Origin: Pseudorasbora parva
Lineage: Eukaryota > Chordata > Actinopteri > Cypriniformes > Gobionidae
Direction of reading: 5' to 3'
Length of the DNA stretch: 64,000 nt
Assembly: GCF_024679245.1 (NCBI RefSeq)
Contig: NC_090176.1
Span: 48,120,615 to 48,184,614 of the forward strand
In this document: positions 50,636-63,029 of the stretch, piece after piece
Numbering within the stretch: the stretch's first letter is position 1
Layout of the letters: the number at the start of each line of letters is the position of its first letter
Notes under the pieces: generated by a model
Told to the model about the DNA's origin: nothing
Seen by the model: only the letters and a program-made list of their open reading frames with translations
Database searches by the model: none
Made by a program: the position numbers and the translations under genes

Positions 50636-50882
50636 GCCCAGAAATCTAGACGCGCCATAGCGGCAGCAAATCTTATCGGCAGTGAGTGTCGTCTAGCAAC
50701 TCTCAATACACTTCTGAGCTGTAAACGCCAAACTCTGGTCGGGCCAATCACATCGTGTATAGAGTCGGTGGGCGGGGCTTAACATAAAGACGGCCGAGTT
50801 GCGTTTGCGTGCTTCTAGTAAACATAGAAACTGGCGAACGGCGGTCTTTCGAATGAGCTTTGACCGCGACTCTGGAAGACTA
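50636..50882 (-). mobile_element. MITE fragment, partner of 57218-57743
   Basis: Starts CCCAGAAATCTAGACGCGCC and shares GTGAGTGTCGTCTAGCAACT, CATCGTGTATAGAGT, GGCCGAGTTGCGTTTGCGTG, CTGGCGAACGGCGGTCTTTCG and CGCGACTCTGGAAGACT with the reverse complement of 57480-57739. The other half is missing. Confidence 0.85.
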
Positions 50883-50883
50883 A

Positions 50884-51120
50884 AGCCTAGTTCACACTGC
50901 CCGATTTTTGCCCCGATTTTGAGTCGCCGACAGGTTTTGTGAAATCGCCGACAAATGCCCGAGATCACAGGCAAATCGGTGCTCGTGCACGCGAGTGACA
51001 ATCACGCAGTATGAATAATCAAAGACGCGATCAGAGAGAATCGCCGACGCCGGTGAGATATTTGGCATGCTAAATATCTGGACCTGTCGGCGATTCAAAC
51101 TCCTGCTGTGTGAAGTGCGT
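50884..51120. mobile_element. dispersed repeat with TTCACACTGCCCGATTTT start
   Basis: Begins AAGCCTAGTTCACACTGCCC and ends CTGCTGTGTGAAGTGCG. Internal GTCGCCGACAGG and CGCCGACGCCGG phrases repeat. Common in cyprinids. It directly abuts the preceding fragment. Confidence 0.7.
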
Positions 51121-51334
51121 TCTAAGTAGTAAGTAATGTAAGTAGATGTAAGTAGCTAAACATTTAATATTTGACTGTCTGTTTTACGATAAAAATGTTC
51201 AGCGACCAACAGTTATAATGAAGTGATGCAAACTACTTAAAAAAAAAAAAAATTCACCTTTTGAAATGAATTTGACGTGACAACAAACATTTAGTATTTT
51301 TACATATTAGGCAGACAAAGAACAGTGAATGAAG

Positions 51335-52860
51335 TTCATTATTTTCCATAATGTAATGATAAAAATTAAACTTTCATATATTTTAGATTCATTGCACACC
51401 AACTGAAATATTTCAGGTGTTTTATTGTTTTAATACTGATGATTTTGGCATACAGCTTATGAAAACCCAAAATTCCTATCTCAAAAAATTAGCATATTTC
51501 ATCCGACCAATAAAAGAAAAGTGTTTTTAAAACAAAAAAAGTCAACCTTCAAATAATTATGTTCAGTTATGCACTCAATACTTGGTCGGGAATCCTTTTG
51601 CAGAAATGACTGCTTCAGTGCGGCGTGGCATGGAGGCGATCAGCCTGTGGCACTGCTGAGGTGTTATGGAGGCCCAGGATGCTTCGATGGCGGCCTTAAG
51701 CTCATCCAGAGTGTTGGGTCTTGCGTCTCTCAACTTTCTCTTCACAATATCCCACAGATTCTCTATGGGGTTCAGGTCAGGAGAGTTGGCAGGCCAATTG
51801 AACACAGTAATTCCATGGTCAGTAAACCATTTACCAGTGGTTTTGGTACTGTGAGCAGGTGCCAGGTCGTGCTGAAAAACCAAATCTTCATCTCCATAAA
51901 GCTTTTCAGCAGATGGAAGCATGAAGTGCTCCAAAATCTCCTGCATTGACCCTGCCCTTGATAAAACACAGTGGATCAACACCAGCAGCTGACATGGCAC
52001 CCCAGACCATCACTGACTGTGGGTACTTGACACTGGACTTCAGGCATTTTGGCATTTCCTTCTCCCCAGTCTTCCTACAGACTCTGGCACCTTGATTTCC
52101 GAATGACATGCAAAATATGCTTTCATCCGAAAAAAGTACTTTGGACCACTAAGCACCAGTCCAGTGCTGCTTCTCTGTAGCCCAAAAGTGTCTTGACCTG
52201 GGGAATGCGGCACCTGTAGCCCATTTCCTGCACACGCCTGTGCACGGCGGCTCTGGATGTTTCTACTCCAGACTCAGTCCACTGCTTCCGCAGGTCCCCC
52301 AAGGTCTGGAATCGGTCCTTCTCCACAATCTTCCTCAGGGTCCGGTCACCTTCTCGTTGTGCAGCGTTTTTTGCCACACTTTTTCCTTCCCACAGACTTC
52401 CCACTGAGGTGCCTTGATACAGCACTCTGGGAACAGCCTATTCGTTCAGAAATTTCTTTCTGTGTCTTACCCTCTCGCTTGAGGTTGTCAATGATGGCCT
52501 TCTGGACAGCAGTCAGGTCGGCAGTCTTACCCATGATTGCGGTTTTAAATAATGAACCAGGCTGGGAGTTTTTAAAAGCCTCAGGAATCTTTTGCAGGTG
52601 TTTAGAGTTATTTAGTTGATTTAGATGATTAAGTTAATAGCTCGTTTAGAGAACCTTTTCATGATATGCTAATTTTTTGAGATTTTGGGTTTTCATGAGC
52701 TGTATGCCAAAATCATCAGTATTAAAACAATAAAAGACCTGAAATATTTCAGTTGGCGTGCAATGAATCTAAAATATATGAAAGTTACATTTTTATCATT
52801 ACATTATGGAAAATAATGAACTTTATCACAATATGCAGTTTTTTTGAGAAGGACCTGTAT
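51335..52860 (-). mobile_element. Tc1-like transposon with long inverted repeats
   Basis: Arms of about 165 bp (51335-51500 and 52667-52829) are inverted copies, sharing TTTTCCATAATGTAATGA, GAAATATTTCAG and GATTTTGGCATACAGCT. The motif CTCAAAAAATTAGCATAT sits at the inner edge, and a related CTCAAAAAAACTGCATAT sits near the outer right end, giving the IR/DR arrangement of two binding sites per arm. The left arm has lost its outermost part. The right end reads AAGGACCTGTAT. Confidence 0.88.
51575..52534 (-). pseudogene. Tc1-family transposase, frameshifted
   Basis: A transposase of the Tc1/mariner superfamily would cut and paste the element by a DDE mechanism in the nucleus. The start codon is at 52534-52532. 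The N-terminal helix-turn-helix shows LTAVQKAIIDNLK and ISERIGCSQSAVSRHLSG. A second DNA-binding part has SGVETSRAAVHRRVQEMGY. The catalytic parts keep the landmarks SDES (first Asp, about 52125), VMVWGAMSAAG, HDLAPAHS (second Asp) and SPDLNPIENLWD (Glu). The frame shifts at least three times (near 52380, 52125 and 51970), and the region after the second helix is shortened, so about 320 codons remain against a usual 340. The C-terminus ends normally at 51575. It cannot make a full protein. Confidence 0.92.
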
Positions 52861-54060
52861 ACATATATTATTTGTATAGATTACATAATAACTACAATAG
52901 AACTGGAACTTCTTATTCATATACACTGTTCTTATTTCTTTAATTCCTCAAATCCCCTTTAATCCTTTAATAACTTAATTCCCTTAAATAAACCTGTAAG
53001 ACCAATACCCAAGATTCCCCACACAATGGGGTCAGACATGGTTACGGCCTTGGTTAGGATAGGGAATGGCATATGTTGTCTTGGGCAAAATTCATGGACA
53101 CCGGATTCAAAGACGCCAAAGCAGCACGTCTGGCAGTTTCTCCGACTCTGGGATTTGTAGGCCTCACACAAACTGCGGCTTTAAGCAAGAAGTTGACTTT
53201 AAAACATTCTCCATTCACAGCTGCCACCGCAGTGCTGGCAGAACGTTGATTCGGAGCCGACTCTGGCAATATTCCCAACACTCACCGGTGGCATGTTGCC
53301 GTTCTCTAACGGGTTTGTTTCACAAGCCGCCTAATCAATTGGAAGGCAGCCCTTTAGAACGGAGCCTGGCACGCGGATTCATTCCCCCATTGTGTCGTCT
53401 GCGCCGAACACAAATAACACACGTCACTCGCTGTCTTGAAACGGCAGGGACATTAAACAAATTGTACATTATTGTGCGGCGCCGTGCGAAGGGCAGCACG
53501 CGCTTTGTGTTTGTCATCTACAGTAGAGCGCGTGAATGAGCACGTTTATTTGTGTCCGTGCTAAAATGCTGCCAGGTGGGAACCCCATTGTGTTTGGCTG
53601 ACAAGTGGTGTTAATGAAATCACAGACGCCTGTCCGGCAAATAACAGGAAAAGCGCCAGAGAGACGCTTTTACACCGAGACACAGTGTGCCGACGCTGAT
53701 ACTAATTTACTCCACACAGAGACGAGAGGGAGAGGGACGCCGTTTACGGGACTAAAGTCATTCATTACCTCTCTGATATCGGCCCTGAGGATGCAAATGA
53801 CTGATTCTTTTCTCGGCGGTAGAACTGCAGATAAGCAGGAGGACTGATAGACAGACACAACAACAGCGGCCCGGGGATGTTCACACGTCCTCGCAGACAA
53901 ATTAAGGCCGTATCGGTGCTGCACGTCATCGTCTCAAGCATGTCAAGAGATTCATCACTGCCTGCATTAAAGAGGGGAAGCACACACTTATTCACACATT
54001 CTCTGAGGAGGGTAAATAATGCTCGGAGGCCCCAAAGTTTCACGTTTTTTGGACCCCCGC
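52861..54060. other. low-repeat island, candidate conserved non-coding DNA
   Basis: From about 53000 on, no repeat signature and moderate to high GC. A minus-strand frame starting at 53039 (MSDPIVWGILGIGLTGLF) is short and lacks support. Likely regulatory sequence by texture. Confidence 0.35.
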
Positions 54061-54432
54061 CACTGTAAAAAGTTTCCCTGATCAAAAACTTACGTTCAAT
54101 TGCTTTTCTTTACATTTTTAACTAGAATCAAATTGGTAAGTCATTTCAACTAAAATCTTGCCTGATTCAATCTTGTGTAACATTAAAAAAATGGTGTTGA
54201 AATTGTTTAAATAATTTTTTGAGTTAAAGTAATGTTTTACGCTGACATAAACATAATACATTCTTAAGAGAAGGCCATAAAAATGTTGGGCCCTATGATT
54301 TCCACGATGTGGAAAACGCGGATAGAATTGTGGAATCCAATCATAAACACGAAATTTGCCGTTTAACGCGGAATTTCACAGAATCTGTCAAATTTTTGAT
54401 GAATAGATATTTGAATGAATGGTTTTATTAAC

Positions 54433-54436
<4 letters not shown>

Positions 54437-54480
<44 letters not shown>
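54437..54480 (+). repeat. CA microsatellite
   Basis: (CA)n of about 22 copies, joined to the GGGGAC-type repeat copy 6. Confidence 0.95.
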
Positions 54481-54484
<4 letters not shown>

Positions 54485-54767
54485 GGTCTATGTGGTTTAC
54501 AGGGACTCTCCATAGGCGTAATGGTTTTTATACTGTACAAACCGTATTTTCTATCCCCTTACACTGCCCCTGCCCCTAAACCTACCCATCACAGGAAACA
54601 TTCTGCATTTTTACTTTCTCAAAAAAACATCATTTAGTATGTTTTTAAGGCCATTTGAATTATGGAGGACATTTGATATGTCCTCATAAACCACATTTAT
54701 AGTGTAATACCAGTGTAATACCCATGTAGTTATACAAATTTGTGTCCTCATAAACCACATAAACAGG

Positions 54768-54768
<1 letters not shown>
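54481..54768 (+). repeat. GGGGAC-type repeat, copy 6
   Basis: GGTCTATGTGGTTTACAGGG on the left and TCCTCATAAACCACATAAAC on the right form diverged inverted ends. TACTGTACAAACCG and CTAAACCTACCCATCACAGG are inside. Confidence 0.8.
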
Positions 54769-55378
<610 letters not shown>

Positions 55379-55595
55379 TGCCCTACCCCTAAGCCTACAC
55401 ATCACAGGACACATTCTGCATTTTTACTTTCTAAAAAAATATTCATCATGTATGATTTATAAGCATTTTGAAAAGTGAGGACAATGGTAATGTCCTCATC
55501 TTTCACCCTCTCCTTGTAATACCTATGTCATACCCATGTCATTATACACATTTGTGTCCTCATATGTCACAAAAAACATGCCCACACACAATGTA
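55379..55595 (+). repeat. GGGGAC-type repeat, copy 7, right part
   Basis: Continues from the CA array with CTAAGCCTACACATCACAGG, ATGATTTATAAGCATTTTG and TGTCCTCATATGTCAC. Confidence 0.8.
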
Positions 55596-55599
55596 ATAA

Positions 55600-56480
55600 T
55601 AATAACACTAATACTACTAATAATACATTTTTAAGGAATAATGACTTTTTTTCCATGTTTTAATTTTAACAGTAAAGCTCTGTTGTGCAGCACTTTGTTG
55701 GACTTTTTTTTTTAAAAAGTCATATGATTAAAAGATAAATTAATTAAATTAATATGTTATACCTTCATTTGTTTGCCAGAAAAAACACAGAATTTCTGGA
55801 ACATTTTATAGAAAGATTTTTTTTTATGCATTAAATTATTTAGACATGTTTGTTTATTAATTTAATTAAACCAATTAAAATGGAATCAAGAAAATATAAA
55901 AAATTAATAAAATAAAAATATAAAATTAACGGAATTTAAAAAAAATATATAATAATTTCATAGGGCCCTAAAATGTTTTTTTTTTTAACTATTAATAAAT
56001 TGTATATACGTGTTATGATTTCAAATAATTATACATGCTTTTTGATTACTAAAATTGAATTTAACCTTAAAAAAAATACAATATATATATATATATATAA
56101 GTGATGTTGAAGTTGACATGTTGTGTTTTGGCCTGAAGCTCCGCCCTCCACTTATCGACCAATCACGAAGTCAGTAGTGTTTGGGCATCCGGGTTGCCAG
56201 ATCTGCTCTAGTTAGCACAGCTGCAGATCTACAAACGTTCCTGCTGATCCTGCAGCCTATCTGGCAACCTTGAGTCAGGGGGGAGGGGGGAAAGCGATTG
56301 TATTACCAGTTTTGGCCACAATCTTACATACACTTCCTTTAAAGTTTAACTGCATTTTGTCATGAAATGTTGCATTTTGTATTATGCAATTCATTCAGTG
56401 TACAATATTAGTCAGGTTACACAGTTAACAACACCCCTGCACGTCCTGCTGTTAGAGAAAGCTCTGTCCGTGGTGCTGAT
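55600..56480. other. AT-rich non-coding stretch
   Basis: A and T runs dominate to 56100. 56100-56350 is less AT-rich (for example TTGTGTTTTGGCCTGAAGCT). Nothing further recognised. Confidence 0.3.
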
Positions 56481-57060
56481 TTGACTTACATAAACCCTGT
56501 CTTTTCATGGGCGAAGTGAGGCAGGTTTGACCCTCCAGGGTTAACAAACATCGCCTGCGCTGCGCGGCCATGATCAGGTCCGCTCCGGCCCTTGCATTGT
56601 AATGGCCCAAAGTCCCGTCTCCACATTCCAAACCTCCACACCTTTGCTAATTGCTGGCGGTCGACAGGCGTCGTGTGCTGAGCTGTGCTTCTGCTGGTGG
56701 GCTGAACACTTCTGGCCCTTAACGAGGGCTTTGGGCCTCTGTGTCCAAAAACAGCAGTAATGGGGGGATGTGGACAGAGCAGCATGGAGAAACAGCATTA
56801 ATTGGCACGAGTGTTTCCTGCTTCTCTTGCAGCATTGAGATCAGTGGAATTATTCTGTGTTTCGTAATACCTCTAAAGGCGTCTTTTATTAGCTGGGACA
56901 CATTCTCCTATTAGATGACTGTGCAGATCACTTGTTCTGCCATCCAGAATCAAGCTTACCTTCACTCCAATTAGAGGCTGATGGGAGGCAGGTTTCTTCT
57001 CTTGTCAATCTCTCCCTCTCACTGCCACTCCCTCTTGTTTTCTCTGCAAGAACAGATAAA
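56480..57060. other. low-repeat island, possible conserved non-coding DNA
   Basis: Repeat-poor, moderate GC. A plus-strand acceptor-like TTGTTTTCTCTGCAAG at 57035-57050 lacks a matching exon. Confidence 0.3.
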
Positions 57061-57217
57061 TATAGGTATATGAGGGGATCTCACAAAAGAACAACCACAA
57101 GAACAAAAAAATGTACTTGAAATGTTATTTTAACAACAATTAACACAATTTCCCCAAAGTTCACATTACCACACTGCCATTTAAAATGTGTTTTTTAAAA
57201 TGAAGTCTCAAAAAAGT

Positions 57218-57743
57218 AGCCTGACAAGCCAGACCCACATCAAGATGTTTGGTCTGGAAACTCACCATTGACAGCTCAATCCGAGGGGCGGATAAACGGC
57301 TGTCTTTCAAACTCCCTCTGCACGCGATAGGATAGCGCTACAACCAACCAGAGCAACGAAGGTGAAGCAGAGCTCGCTAACAGATTAAACATTCGCCGTA
57401 TCCGGTCGGCTAAACTCCGAACACATCTTCCCTTTTTAAGAATGACTTCAGTGCCGTTCTTTGTTCTTTTCTCAGAGAAAAGCTTAACTCCAAGTCTTCC
57501 AGAGTCGCGGTCAAAGCGGATTCGAAAGACCGCTGTTCGCCAGTTTCTGTGTTTCTGTCGAGCACGCAAACGCAACTCGGCCGTCGTCATTATGGCCCCG
57601 CCCACCAACTCTATACACGATGCGATTGGCCCGACAAGAGTTTGCCGTTTACAGCTTAGAAGGGTATTGAGAGTTGCTAGACGACACTCGCTGCAGATTA
57701 GATTTGCTGCCGCTAGTGCGTCTAGATTTCTAGGCTATCAAAA
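57218..57743. mobile_element. MITE-like element, full copy
   Basis: Starts TAGCCTGACAAGCCAGACC and ends TCTAGATTTCTAGGCTA, with only TAGCCT shared as an inverted end. The right half matches the fragment at 50636-50882 in reverse. Open frames inside (for example 57442-57750) are not supported as genes. Confidence 0.7.
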
Positions 57744-57764
57744 AGTCTAATCTTTGAAAAGTCA

Positions 57765-59135
57765 AAAAGATGCATTTATTTGATTAAAAATAAAGTATTA
57801 TAACAATAACAGTAATATTGTAAATCAGTATTACAATTTATAATACTTTTCTATTTTAAAATGTAAATTTATTTTTGTGAATATTTTTTTTTTGTAAATG
57901 GTCTTCCGTGTCACATGATCCCTCAGAAATCATTCTGATATGATGATCTGCTGCTCAAGAAACATTTATGGTAACACTTTATAATAATTGCATAAATCAT
58001 TAGTTAAGCATTCAGGCACATTAATAAGCAGTTTATAAATACAGCTATATTCTTGATTTATAAGCATATCTATAATGTGTTTAATTCATATTTTAAAAAT
58101 GATCAGTTTATCATTAATGAATAGTGTACATTTATACATTGTGTTATTTACTCAGAGTTAATAAAAGCTTTAGCACGCATTCCTACTGTAACTCAGGATT
58201 CATTCAGATAGTTATTAAACATGCAGCAGTTCTCAGTTAACTCTTTGTGAGCTCATCTAAAGTGAGGATTATGCCTCGTAGGGCTTTTACAGAGGATATT
58301 TAAAGGCCCATATGTGTCTTTTAAACAGAAAAAGGAAAAAAAAACACACAGTAAAAACGTACAACTGCTAACGAGATATAAAATGAAAAATAAACCTCTT
58401 CAATGTCACAGAAAACCAAAATTCCTGTACACCCCCAGAAAACACAACTGTGCAGTAAAATGAAACTAAGCCTCTGTAATCTGATATAAAAATACACTTC
58501 TGTATTCATTACTGTATAAAAATATACCAGTGCACTGAATTACAGGAGTGCCAAAACACAAATAATAATATTTTTATAAAACAATCATATAATAAAATAT
58601 GCATTTTTTAATATTTAACTTTAAAACTTAAAATAATGTGTATATTTATATGTATAAACGTACATTTAAATTAATTTATTAATCATTTACTTACACTTTC
58701 TAAATGATCTTATGACCCACTGACATCTAAATAACTGGTCGTTAAATAATGTAATTAATTTAGAAATGATAAATTGATGATTAATAAAGTATGAAAATAC
58801 AATTATTAAACACATTATACATATGCTTCTAAATCAAGAATGAAGGATGTATAGCTGTATTTATAGACTGAATATTAATGCTTTACAAATGACAAATTAA
58901 CTATTTACTAATGCTTGACTAATGATTCATAGCATGCAATTATTATAAAGTGTTACCACACTGGGAATTATTATCAACATTTTAAAAACACTTCATATTT
59001 TTGTGGAAACTGGTATATATTATCATGATTCTTTAATGGATAGAAAGATGAAATGAACAGAATTGACTTTTTTGTTACAATTTTTACTGTCACTTTTTAT
59101 TAATTTGATGCATCCTTGCTGAACCAAAGTGCATA
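57765..59135 (+). repeat. ACCCCAAACTTTTxAAC-type repeat split by a MITE
   Basis: The left half (57765-57969) ends CTGCTGCTCAAGAAACATTTA. The right half (58960-59135) resumes with ATTATTATCAACATTTTAAAA and ATCCTTGCTGAACCAAAG. The order fits the copy at 21200 if the 57970-58957 element is removed. Confidence 0.8.
57970..58957. mobile_element. MITE with perfect 24-bp terminal inverted repeats
   Basis: GGTAACACTTTATAATAATT... (57970-57993) is exactly complemented at 58934-58957. Pairing continues inward for about 150 bp or more, with CTATAAATACAGCTATA-type blocks on both arms. A central part (about 58180-58560) does not pair. Confidence 0.9.
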
Positions 59136-59139
59136 TTAA

Positions 59140-60055
59140 TTTATTGGTGAAAACGCTTTTTTGCACTACTTATACATTTGTGGGAGGGGTAAGTATCATG
59201 TAAATAAAGCAACATTGCAAAAAAAATATGATTTTGGTTTAAAATATAACAAGGACATGTTCTAGACCCGCTTCATGAGACTTTCCTTTAAAATTGTGCA
59301 TTAAGAAGAAAAAATCTAATACCAAATGCTGCTGGTTTAAACCAAAGCAGCTCTGAAAGGCAGCAAAGAAATTCCTTCCCAGCACAAGCTCGGATTCTCC
59401 GGCATTTGAAATCAAACACCTGACGGCTGAAATGAAGTTCTTTCATCGCCTGGCTGTATATGAAATCCATTTATTTGTGGCTTTCAGTGTAAAGTTACCA
59501 TAGACCACACGGCAGGTCACCTTTGCAACATCTTCATTTGTCCTAAACATCTCCCAGAATTCTTTGCAGGTCTCCTCACAGACCACTATTAGATGACATA
59601 CAGCATTGCAAACCTTTCAATTATGCTTGGATATATACCCAAAAAACAGTGTCACAAACAACAAAGTGCATAAGCAGCCCAGATGTCGTCACATATTACC
59701 AACCAATGATGTTTCTGAGCATTTTCTGAGTCCTTACATCTAATGAATGTCATATACTTGAGCTTTGGTAATGAGATCTGATCCCGTGTGAATATATATG
59801 CCTCATGTACAGTCATGGTCAGCCGGCTCTGCTATGAATCAACCTCAATGTTCTTTCAGAGCAATTTTGATTGGCATAATATTGTCTGCTTCCCAGATTC
59901 CTGGAGTCCATCTCGCACAGTGAAACAGTAATTATGGGATGTGGATCCAGCACAAACAGAAAAAGGTCTGTTCCCTCTGCCTTATTGGACAAATTTGCTC
60001 ATATTGCCTTAAATAAATGAGCAAATCAATTCAGTGACTGGCTCTGGACTGGAGC

Positions 60056-60059
<4 letters not shown>
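59140..60059. other. non-coding stretch, partly low-repeat
   Basis: 59280-60050 is repeat-poor and could be conserved non-coding DNA. No exon or gene recognised. Confidence 0.3.

Positions 60060-60096
<37 letters not shown>
60060..60096 (+). repeat. CA microsatellite
   Basis: (AC)n of about 18 copies. Confidence 0.95.
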
Positions 60097-60097
<1 letters not shown>

Positions 60098-60191
60098 ACT
60101 GTTATTAGCACTTTGGAGGCACTGAAAGTTCATGAGCAAAGCCAGCTAACATTAATCAACCTACTGCAGAGTCTGAGAGACTGAGGAGATC

Positions 60192-60299
<108 letters not shown>

Positions 60300-60389
60300 A
60301 TCGTGTGTGTTTCTGTCAGTAGATGAAATTGCAGGTGCAAGTGCATCAGAAAATAATCAAAAATTACTTTTAAATGCCTAAATATTATT

Positions 60390-60484
60390 TGATATTTTGT
60401 CGAAAATTTTAAAGTAATGCGAGTAACTTAATTAGTTATTTTAAAAAATTAACTTGTTACTTGTAATGCATTACCCCAACACTG
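60390..60484. mobile_element. hAT-like terminus
   Basis: AAAGTAATGCGAGTAAC...TTACTTGTAATGCATTACCCC ending CAACACTG, the complement of a CAGTGTTGGGG terminus. The other end is not evident. Confidence 0.6.
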
Positions 60485-60504
60485 TATATACTGTATGTGT
60501 GTTT

Positions 60505-62160
60505 ATATACACTATATTGCCAAACGTTTTGGGTCGCCTGCCTTTACATGCACATGAACTTTAATGACATCCCATTATTAATCTGTAGAGTTTAATATGG
60601 AGTTGATCCTCCCTTTTGCAGCTAAAACAGCTTCATCTCTTCTGGGAAGGCTTTCCACAAGGTTTAGGAGTGTGTTTATGGGAATTTTTGACCGTTCTTC
60701 TAGAAGCGCATTTGTGAGGTCAGGCACTGATGTTGGACGAGAAGGCCCGGCTCTCAGTCTCCGCTCTAATTCATCCCAAAGCTGTTCTATAGAGCTCCGG
60801 AGGTTGACGTCACGCAGCCTAAATGCCGCCATTTTGGCAGACAATCGGAGCGGCTGTAGCATTGGTATCTATAAAATAATTTAAAACCAGACTGTTCAAA
60901 CCAAGCGGCAACCTCCCGCGATCTCTCTTGAAGCCAATACGGAAGTAACAGCCTGGTACAAAACGGTTTAAACCCTACTATTTCAACATGATGGACAGCT
61001 GATGTGCGCCAGGATGTCAGAACAGACAGGGGAAAGCAAATGAGAAAAACTACTTTTGCCTCACATACCTACCTAATGATAAAAATAAGTTCCTATTAAA
61101 CACGATAGACTTAATTGTGAAAAACATAAGTGCTTTTTATATATAAATAACATCCAGAAAGGCTATTTGAAACTAAATTAAAGATCAATAAATAAATACT
61201 AAAACAAAAATATTTTATTTGGGATTCACAACACTGACCTATGGAACAGATGCACACAGTGGCGCGCTGTTTTGGACGGGTTCGTGTTAACTGCTAACAT
61301 ATAATGTTAATCTATTCACATGTTTTCTCTCTTAAAATGTAAGTGGTGAACATTTAAAAACTTTAATCAAATAAATAAACAAAACGAAAGTTACGCGGGC
61401 AGCCCCTCACAGACGACCACACGCACATTATAAATAAAACATAAACAAAACATACAATAACGTCCAGGCCTGTGTCCTCTCTCGTCCTTTACTGGTGTTG
61501 CTCGTCCTTATATGCCTACGAGGCGCTCCCTCATGATAAGACACTCAATCTCAATCTCGCTCGCTGCATCCACGTCTCTCGCTCAACTCCACTACATCGC
61601 CACACCGTTTCTTTATCAATACACGTGAAAAGCACCCCAGATGATTAATAGAGATGTTATGTTTGATCTATTAAGTTTTGCTATGTACAAGTCTATGTCT
61701 TTCGAACTAAAGTGTGCAGTGAACTCCGTTGCCTTGAAACTCATGCTGGCACCGGCTGTTCATGCCTGCCAAAATGGCGTCGTAAACAGAATGGGCCACG
61801 TGACCTCCGGAGCTCTATTGGGTTGAGCTCAGGACTCTGTGCAGGGCAGTCAAGTTTCTCCACACCAAACTCGCTCATCCATGTCTTTATGGAGCGACGC
61901 TTTGTGCTCTTGTGCGCAGTCATGTTGGAACAGGAACCCAAACTGTTCCCACAAAAGCTGGGAGGATGAAATTGTCCAAAATGTATTGGTGTGCTGAAGC
62001 TTTAAGAGTTCCTTTCACTGGAAATAAGAGGCCAAGCCCAACTCCTGAAATATTTCACAAATGGACTTATTGCACAGGTGGCAACCTATCACGGTACCTT
62101 GATTGAATTCACTGAGATCCTGAGAGCAACCCATTCTTTCACAAATGTTTGTAGAAGCAG
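60505..62160 (-). pseudogene. Tc1-family transposase relic, internally deleted and interrupted
   Basis: Minus strand. The C-terminal part (60578-60790) shows QLWDELERRLRAGPSRPTS and LNLVESLPRRDEAVLAAKG. After a 1,026-bp insertion, the sequence upstream of the glutamate continues at 61817-61945 with WMSEFGVEKLDCPAQSPELN and PIE. At 61980-62055 comes the segment before it (KGTLKASA-like). The N-terminal helix-turn-helix lies at about 62058-62136 (QDLSEFNQGTVIGCHLCNKS). It is joined directly to the segment before 62045, so the second DNA-binding part and the region with the first catalytic Asp are deleted. The copy is inactive. The family differs from the one at 51.3-52.9 kb. Confidence 0.88.
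60791..61816. mobile_element. DNA element inserted in the Tc1 transposase at the catalytic Glu region
   Basis: Ends AGAGCTCCGGAGGT and ACCTCCGGAGCTCT are perfect 14-bp inverted repeats. Pairing continues with GCCGCCATTTTGGCAG against CTGCCAAAATGGCG. Flanks end and begin with AT, so the target duplication is probably 2 bp. That is the size reported for ISL2EU-type elements, but this assignment is tentative. No transposase frame. Confidence 0.8.
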
Positions 62161-62167
62161 GAAAAAT

Positions 62168-62251
62168 GGGCAAGCGTAAGGATTTGAGTGAGTTTGACAA
62201 GGGCCAAATTGTGATGGCTAGTCGACTGGGTCAGAGCATCTCCAAAACTGC
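62168..62251 (+). pseudogene. N-terminal fragment of a second Tc1 transposase
   Basis: An ATG at 62168 opens a frame reading [20 protein letters not shown] and then LGQSISKTA, the N-terminal helix-turn-helix start of a Tc1 transposase family distinct from the two others in the window. It stops after 28 codons in an A-rich run. It points away from the minus-strand relic, so the two N-termini lie head to head about 30 bp apart. Confidence 0.85.
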
Positions 62252-62529
62252 AAAAATAAAAATAAAAATTAATTAAATAATAATTAGTCACTAAGGCTCA
62301 TCAAAGCTGCATTTATTTGATTGTGACATTGTGAAATATTAATATAATTAATTAACAATATAATTGTTTACTATTTGAAGACTTTTACGAATTGTTGCAA
62401 AACAGACTTTTCTTTGAATTACAATTTAGGGAATTTGAAATATCTAATTTAAATAATCAATAGAATTTATATGTTTAATTCAAGCTCACTGAGCTTATTC
62501 TTCTATTCTGAATCTGGCCTGGTATGTAT

Positions 62530-62530
<1 letters not shown>

Positions 62531-62617
<87 letters not shown>
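62531..62617 (+). repeat. GT microsatellite
   Basis: (GT)n of about 43 copies. Confidence 0.97.
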
Positions 62618-62619
<2 letters not shown>

Positions 62620-62863
62620 GAAGAGCCCAGCGTGTGTTTGTGAAGCAGATGGAAAGGCAGGTGTCACGTGAATTGTGTATGTGTCAGGCTGAGGAAAAAG
62701 ACAGGAATGAAATAAAGAGGAAAGGAGAGAGAAAGGGAGAAGAATAGATAGACTGATGGAGCCCCAGGAGTGCGCTGTGGTCCGACTCTCACCCTGCTCG
62801 CGGGCACGCTGTTCTCACCAGACATTATTTACCAGCGGCCCCTACAGCAGACAACCAACGAGG

Positions 62864-62866
<3 letters not shown>

Positions 62867-62947
<81 letters not shown>
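62867..62947 (+). repeat. GA microsatellite
   Basis: (GA)n of about 40 copies, in a purine-rich neighbourhood that extends to 63270. Confidence 0.97.
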
Positions 62948-62949
<2 letters not shown>

Positions 62950-63029
62950 CATGTTTACTCACAGCTTTGAAAGATGGACTCCATCAGAAAAGTGCCACGT
63001 CCAAATTGGCTTAAAGCTTCTATCACTGT

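Noticed and set aside
52959..53171. Minus-strand frame including MSDPIVWGILGIGLTGLF
   Set aside because: Short, hydrophobic, without recognised homologue, splice site or upstream signal; the overlapping frame on the same strand is equally open.
57442..57750. Open frame of 102 codons
   Set aside because: It lies inside a MITE-like repeat and is matched by a reversed, partial copy at 50.7 kb; there is no transposase motif.
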